A DNA stretch of 64,000 bases, taken from Micromonospora sp. WMMD1082 (GTDB lineage: Bacteria > Actinomycetota > Actinomycetes > Mycobacteriales > Micromonosporaceae). The translations under genes were made by a program, and so were the position numbers. A model generated the notes under the pieces. It had not been told where the DNA came from and searched no databases. It saw only the letters and a list, made by a program, of their open reading frames with translations. Shown here in pieces: positions 59,412 to 64,000 of the stretch; the stretch's first letter is position 1, and each line of letters opens with the position of its first letter. The stretch covers positions 7,110,501-7,174,500 of the forward strand of contig NZ_JARUBM010000002.1 of the NCBI RefSeq assembly GCF_029626175.1, given 5' to 3'.

Positions 59412-60434
59412 GTGACCATCCGGATGAACCGCAGGACCGCGATCGGCCTGGGCACCGTGGCGACGGCCGGCACCGTGCTCGGCACCGCGGTGCCCGCCGC
59501 CGCTGACCCCGGCGGCGAGGCCGCCGAGGCCGACCCGCGCGGCGTGGACCGCAGCCGGGTCGCGGCCCGGATCGCGGCCGTCTACCGGCGAGAGAGCGGC
59601 CGGGCCGGCGGCAACTGGCAGGCGTACGTCAGCGTCGCCGGCGCGGGCGGGCCCCTGGTCGCGGTGAGCGAGTCGGCGGACCTGCGGATCGAGGCGTACA
59701 GCGTCAACAAGATCGCCGTGGCCGTCGCGGTGCTGGACAAGGTCGACCGGGGCCTGCTCGCGCTCGACCAGCAGGTGGAGGTGACCGCCGAGATCGTCGT
59801 ACCGGGCGGCGACGGCATCTTCAGCCTGGACGGCGCCCACCCCAGCCTGGTCACCCTCGGCCACGTGCTGGCGAACCTGCTGACCGTCTCCGACGACACC
59901 GCGGTCCGGCTCTGCGGGCTGGTCTGCCCGGCCGCCGAGGTCAACCAGATCCTGGTCACGAAGGGCTTCCCGAACACGCAGGTGCAGCCGGTGGCCAACC
60001 CGAACCGCTTCTTCCTGGGCACCAGCACCCCGCGGGAGACCCACGACCTGCTCCGAGCGCTGGTCGGCGGCACGCTGCTCTCCCCCGCCTCGACCGATGT
60101 GGTGCTGCGGCTGCTGCGCTCGCCGGTGGCGTTCACCGACGGCGTACGGCGGGAGATGTCCTCCGCCGAGCGGGCCCGGATCGCCACCAAGGCCGGCTGG
60201 TTCGTCGACGCCCGGCACGAGGCCGGCGTGATCTTCGACACCGCCGGGGCGCCCCTGGTGACGTACGCCCTCTTCGCCGACGGCCAGGCCGGCGCGGACG
60301 ACTTCGGCGCCACCCACCCGGCGGTGCAGGCCCGGGCCCGGTGGGGCCGCCGGGCGCTGGATCTCACCGACGGCCTGGGCGGCAGCGGCACCGCCCGGCG
60401 CGGGCATCCGTACCGCCCCAGCAACGGCGGCTGA
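59412..60434 (+). CDS. Secreted class A beta-lactamase-fold serine hydrolase
   Basis: 340 residues. A twin-arginine-like signal (MNRRTAIGLGTVATAGTVLG, ending PAAA) suggests export by Tat. Active-site motifs of the class A fold are SVNK (S97 to K100), SDD (160-162, replacing SDN) and a KTG-like TKAGW. It may be a beta-lactamase or a related penicillin-recognising or esterase-type hydrolase; the SDD and KAG variants make true beta-lactamase activity uncertain. GTG 59412 has GGGAG upstream. Confidence 0.85.
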   Translation: MTIRMNRRTAIGLGTVATAGTVLGTAVPAAADPGGEAAEADPRGVDRSRVAARIAAVYRRESGRAGGNWQAYVSVAGAGGPLVAVSESADLRIEAYSVNKIAVAVAVLDKVDRGLLALDQQVEVTAEIVVPGGDGIFSLDGAHPSLVTLGHVLANLLTVSDDTAVRLCGLVCPAAEVNQILVTKGFPNTQVQPVANPNRFFLGTSTPRETHDLLRALVGGTLLSPASTDVVLRLLRSPVAFTDGVRREMSSAERARIATKAGWFVDARHEAGVIFDTAGAPLVTYALFADGQAGADDFGATHPAVQARARWGRRALDLTDGLGGSGTARRGHPYRPSNGG

Positions 60435-60483
60435 AGCCGCCGGCGGCGGCTACCGTGGATCCGGTACCAGCCGAGGGGGGTTC

Positions 60484-61644
60484 ATGCGGGAGCCGAAGGA
60501 GCCGAAGGAGCCGACGGGGCAGTCGAGTGGGCGACGGATCAGCGGATCGGTGGCCGGCCTGGCCGCGGTGGCCGGGCTCGCCGGCCTGGCCTGGGCGGCC
60601 CGGGACGTGCCGGCCGCGCTCGGCGGCCGGCTGGCCGGCGCGCGGGCCGAACGGGCGGCCCGGTCGCCGCAGTTCCGCGACGGCACGTTCCACAACCGGG
60701 CGGACACCCGCACGATGGTCCCCGCTCCCGACCGTAACCTGCTCCGCGAGTTGATCTTCGGCGAGCAGAAGCGGCGACCGACCGCCCCGGTGCCGCTGGT
60801 CCGGCCCGCCGCCGAGACCCGGATCGACCCGGCGCGCGAGCTGAACGTCGTCTGGTACGGCCACGCGTCGACCCTGATCGAGATCGAGGGCCGGCGGGTG
60901 CTGCTCGACCCGGTGTGGAGCGACCGGTGTTCCCCGACGGCGGCCGTCGGTCCGCGCCGGCTGCACGAGCCGCCGGTACGCCTCGACGAGCTGCCCCGCC
61001 TCGACGCGATCCTGATCTCGCACGACCACTACGACCACCTCGACATGGCCACGGTACGGGAGCTGACCGCCCGGCAGTCGGCACCGTTCCTGGTGCCGCT
61101 CGGGGTCGGCGCCCACCTCGACCGCTGGGGAGTCCCGGCCGAGCGGATCATCGAGCTGGACTGGTCGCAGACCCACCGGGTGGCCGAGCTGGAGATCACC
61201 TGCACCGCCGCCCAGCACTTCTCCGGCCGGGGGCTGCGCCGCAACGGCACCCTGTGGAGTTCCTGGGTGGTGGCTGGGCAGCAGCGCCGGGTCTACTACA
61301 CCGGGGATTCCGGCTACTTCGGCGGGTACGCCGAGATCGGCGCCGCGCACGGGCCGTTCGACGTGACGCTGATGCAGATCGGCGCGTACGACCGGGCCTG
61401 GCCGGGCATCCACATGTTCCCGGAGGAGGCCGTCACCGCCCACCTGGACCTGCGCGGCGGACTGTTCGTGCCGGTGCACTGGGCGACGTTCAACCTCGCC
61501 CTGCACGACTGGTCCGAGCCGGTGGACCGGCTGTGGGCGGAGGCCAAGGCCCGCGACGTCCGGCTGGCCGTGCCCCGCCCCGGCGAGCGGGTGGTGGTCG
61601 ACGACCCGCCGCCGGTGGACGGCTGGTGGCAGGCCGTCGCCTGA
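60484..61644 (+). CDS. NAPE-PLD-like metallo-beta-lactamase-fold hydrolase
   Basis: 386 residues. One N-terminal hydrophobic stretch (SGSVAGLAAVAGLAGLAWAA) probably anchors it. The zinc site is ILISHDHYDHLDMATVRELT (H180, H182, D184, H185), with VVWYGHASTLIEIEGRRVLL, YYTGDSGYFGGYAEIG and LFVPVHWATFNLALHDWSEP, the pattern of NAPE-hydrolysing phospholipase D relatives (UlaG/RomA type). Its natural substrate in bacteria is unknown. ATG 60484 begins a basic, Glu/Lys/Pro N-terminus. Confidence 0.9.
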   Translation: MREPKEPKEPTGQSSGRRISGSVAGLAAVAGLAGLAWAARDVPAALGGRLAGARAERAARSPQFRDGTFHNRADTRTMVPAPDRNLLRELIFGEQKRRPTAPVPLVRPAAETRIDPARELNVVWYGHASTLIEIEGRRVLLDPVWSDRCSPTAAVGPRRLHEPPVRLDELPRLDAILISHDHYDHLDMATVRELTARQSAPFLVPLGVGAHLDRWGVPAERIIELDWSQTHRVAELEITCTAAQHFSGRGLRRNGTLWSSWVVAGQQRRVYYTGDSGYFGGYAEIGAAHGPFDVTLMQIGAYDRAWPGIHMFPEEAVTAHLDLRGGLFVPVHWATFNLALHDWSEPVDRLWAEAKARDVRLAVPRPGERVVVDDPPPVDGWWQAVA

Positions 61645-61655
61645 CCCCCTGCTCC

Positions 61656-63167
61656 TCAGAGGACGAAGGCGTCGGTCCAGAGGGCGCCGGAGCGGCCGGA
61701 GAGCGAGTCCAGCATCGCCACCGCCTGCCCGTCGGTGAGCTGGGCGACGAAGTCGACGATGGCCCGGCCGCGGGCCTTGCCCAGCCGGTCCGGGGTACGC
61801 GGGTGCAGCTCCGCCTCGGCCAGCTCCACCAGGTCGTGCAGCCGCCGGGGCAGCCGGGACTCCTCCTCCGGGTCGAGCAGCCACTCCAGCAGGGCCTCGA
61901 CCAGGGTGCCGAGCAGCCGGGCCTGACCCCGCTGGTGCAGCGCCAGGTCGGGGCGGGCCAGCACGAACCGGTGATGGACGAACTTGAGCACCTGCACCTC
62001 GTGCCACTGCGCCGGTGCCAGCGACACGTGCCCGGAGCGCACCCCGGGCTGCTCGACCACGGTGATCGCGTCCACGAATCGGGTGGCCCACCGCGCGGAG
62101 AAGCGCGCCACGTACTGCTCCGCCTCGATCGAGCCGTCGAACGGCAGGGCGAGCAGCCCCTCGACCAGTTCCTCCCGGACGTGCTCGACGGCGGCGGTGA
62201 ACGCGTCGTCGTCGGCGATCCAGCCGTCCTTGCGGTGCAGCTGGCGGCGCAGCCGCTCGATCGACGAGCCGGGCCGGCGGGCCGAGGTGTCCAGCGCCGA
62301 GTCGGTGATGGCCCGCAGGTGACCACTCTCGCGCTGCCAGGCCATCAGCTCGGCGGCCACCGCACCCTGTTGGAGCACCCCGACCCGGTAGAAGTCCTCC
62401 ACGTCGTGGATGGCGTACGCGATGTCGTCGGCGGTGTCCATCACCGACGCCTCGACGGTCTGCTGCCAGTCGGCGATCCGGCCGGCGAACGGTGCGCGCG
62501 CCTGCCGCAGGTCCTCCAGTTCCGTGCGGTACGCGCCGAACTTCGCCGAGCCGCTCTCCGGGTCGGCCGGCGGCGGGGCCGCCCCGCGCGGCGGCGGGTG
62601 CATCAGGCGCGGGGGCGGGTCGGGATAGTCGAGCCGGGTCCACGGGTACTTCAGCATCGCGGCCCGCACCGCCGCGGTCAGGTCGAGGCCGGTGGTCGCC
62701 GCGCCGCGGATCTCGGTCGAGGTGACGATCCGGTACGACTGGGCGTTGCCCTCGAACCCGTCGGCCAGGCCGAGCCGCTGCCGGGCCAGCCGGTCCAGCA
62801 CCCGCTCCCCCAGGTGCCCGAAGGGCGGGTGGCCGAGGTCGTGGGCGAGCGCGGCGGCCTCCACCACGTCCGGGTCGCAGCCGCCCAGCTTCTCCACCAG
62901 GTCGCGTTGCCACCCGTCGGCATTGAGCCGCTCGGCGATCGCCCGGGCCACCTGGGCAACGGTGAGACTGTGGGTGAGCCGGTTGTGCACCAGCAGCCCA
63001 GATCCCCCCGGGCTGACCACCTGGGTCACCCCGCCCAGCCGGGTGAAGAACGGCGAGCCGACGATGCGGTCCCGGTCGGCCCGGAACGGGCTGGCCGCGA
63101 GGTCGCCGAGGGCGCGGGCGCTACCGCCGAAGAGCCGGCGCGCCCGGGGCTCCACAGGTGCTTCCAT
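61656..63167 (-). CDS. dgt: Deoxyguanosinetriphosphate triphosphohydrolase-like HD protein
   Basis: 503 residues. HD-domain metal motifs: VHNRLTHSLTVAQVARAIAE (H), AALAHDLGHPPFGHLGERVL (HD) and SVMDTADDIAYAIHDVEDFY (D). An insertion rich in Pro (RLMHPPPRGAAPPPADPESG) separates the two halves. Such enzymes hydrolyse dNTPs to deoxynucleoside and triphosphate; exact dNTP preference is unknown. ATG 63167 (MEAPVEPRAR) is the start; an extension further upstream is not conserved-looking. It is divergent from tex. Confidence 0.9.
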   Translation of the reverse strand: MEAPVEPRARRLFGGSARALGDLAASPFRADRDRIVGSPFFTRLGGVTQVVSPGGSGLLVHNRLTHSLTVAQVARAIAERLNADGWQRDLVEKLGGCDPDVVEAAALAHDLGHPPFGHLGERVLDRLARQRLGLADGFEGNAQSYRIVTSTEIRGAATTGLDLTAAVRAAMLKYPWTRLDYPDPPPRLMHPPPRGAAPPPADPESGSAKFGAYRTELEDLRQARAPFAGRIADWQQTVEASVMDTADDIAYAIHDVEDFYRVGVLQQGAVAAELMAWQRESGHLRAITDSALDTSARRPGSSIERLRRQLHRKDGWIADDDAFTAAVEHVREELVEGLLALPFDGSIEAEQYVARFSARWATRFVDAITVVEQPGVRSGHVSLAPAQWHEVQVLKFVHHRFVLARPDLALHQRGQARLLGTLVEALLEWLLDPEEESRLPRRLHDLVELAEAELHPRTPDRLGKARGRAIVDFVAQLTDGQAVAMLDSLSGRSGALWTDAFVL

Positions 63168-63229
63168 GATCGCCACGCTAGCCCGGCACAATGCAGGGCG
63201 GAACCCACACCCGAACGCGGAGCGACATT

Positions 63230-64000
63230 GTGACCCTCTCTGTTCATCAGCGCATCGCCGAGGAACTCGGCGTCGCCGAGCGCCAGGTACGGGCGGCCGT
63301 GGAGCTGCTCGACGGCGGCGCCACCGTGCCGTTCATCGCCCGCTACCGCAAGGAGGCGACCGGGCTGCTCGACGACACCCAGCTGCGCACCCTGGAGGAG
63401 CGCCTGCGGTACCTGCGCGAGCTGGACGAGCGGCGGGCGGCGGTGCTGGAGTCCATCCGCAGCCAGGGCAAGCTCGACGAGGCCCTGGAAGCGCAGATCA
63501 TGGCGGCCGACTCGAAGTCCCGCCTGGAGGACATCTACCTGCCGTACAAGCCCAAGCGGCGGACCCGGGCGCAGATCGCCCGCGAGGCCGGGCTGGAGCC
63601 GCTGGCCGACGCGCTGCTCACCGACCCGACGCAGGATCCGCGCGCGACGGCCGCCGGCTACGTGGACGCCGACAAGGGGGTGGCCGACGCCGCCGCCGCG
63701 CTGGACGGCGCACGGGCCATCCTGATCGAGCGGTTCGCCGAGGACGCCGACCTGATCGGCACGCTGCGCGAGCAGATGTGGTCGCGGGGCCGGCTGGTGT
63801 CCCGGGTACGCGAGGGACAGGAGACCGCCGGGGCGAAGTTCGCCGACTACTTCGACTTCGCCGAGCCGTACCCGAAGCTGCCCTCGCACCGCATCCTGGC
63901 CATGTTCCGGGGCGAGAAGGAGGGCGTGCTCGACCTGACCATGGAACCGGAGGCCGAGGGCGACGTCGACGCGGTGGCCTCCGGCCCGACCCGGTACGAG
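63230..64000 (+). CDS. tex: Tex family RNA-binding transcription accessory protein (N-terminal part)
   Basis: The gene runs out of the window; 257 codons are visible. [20 protein letters not shown], then [20 protein letters not shown] and [20 protein letters not shown], is the well-conserved Tex/YqgF N-terminal region, followed by [20 protein letters not shown] and [11 protein letters not shown]. Tex binds nucleic acid through a C-terminal S1 domain not visible here and affects transcription and stress survival. GTG 63230 has GGAG upstream. Confidence 0.93.
   Translation, partial: MTLSVHQRIAEELGVAERQVRAAVELLDGGATVPFIARYRKEATGLLDDTQLRTLEERLRYLRELDERRAAVLESIRSQGKLDEALEAQIMAADSKSRLEDIYLPYKPKRRTRAQIAREAGLEPLADALLTDPTQDPRATAAGYVDADKGVADAAAALDGARAILIERFAEDADLIGTLREQMWSRGRLVSRVREGQETAGAKFADYFDFAEPYPKLPSHRILAMFRGEKEGVLDLTMEPEAEGDVDAVASGPTRYE

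Overview
The window is high-GC actinobacterial DNA with many GTG starts. It carries DUF5753-HTH/DUF397, MhuD-type and F420-era LLM genes, two secreted cellulases and a SigB/F-type sigma factor. The mix points to Micromonospora or a close Micromonosporaceae relative. This is inference from gene content; no rRNA or tRNA gene was seen to settle it.

Region by region. 1-9.2 kb: the edge of a phytoene-dehydrogenase-like oxidoreductase, an aldehyde dehydrogenase, then a stress/housekeeping group (ChaB-like, BrkB/YihY, DUF2795, SRPBCC, small unknowns, an MscS-related membrane protein, and a PAS-GAF-SpoIIE-HATPase phosphatase). 9.2-22.8 kb: an FAD amine-oxidase-like protein, a GH6 cellulase behind a CebR-like box, GNAT, MarR-pirin, MFS exporter with divergent CGNR regulator, an acetoacetate-decarboxylase-like protein, a stress sigma factor, an APC permease coupled to a GNAT, GPP34, and an HTH/DUF397 pair. 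22.8-36.8 kb: hrpB, PP2C phosphatase, a GH9 cellulase behind a perfect CebR-like palindrome, LLM oxidoreductase, gabD, a secreted GDSL lipoprotein, EcsC, PAC2 and exonuclease III.

36.8-50.4 kb is the most plastic part. Two identical-length (1560 bp) insertion sequences lie in opposite orientation about 9.6 kb apart. Each sits in the loop of the same intergenic hairpin repeat, with its own 7-bp target duplication. Between them are mhuD, a small GntR module, a class F sortase with a surface-protein partner, trmB, a DUF3516 helicase, GNAT, DinB and an AbiEi/DUF559-like gene. 50.4-64 kb: hrpA, a LysR regulator divergent from a type-B succinate dehydrogenase operon (sdhC-sdhA-sdhB), a beta-lactamase-fold hydrolase, an NAPE-PLD-like metallohydrolase, dgt, and the start of tex.

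The strongest non-gene signals are (i) the hairpin-loop targeting of the IS; (ii) a second short inverted-repeat family found once upstream of hrpB and once upstream of hrpA, about 240 bp from each start; and (iii) CebR-like operators before both cellulases, pointing to one cellulose-degradation regulon. I found no CRISPR array, prophage or clear biosynthetic cluster.
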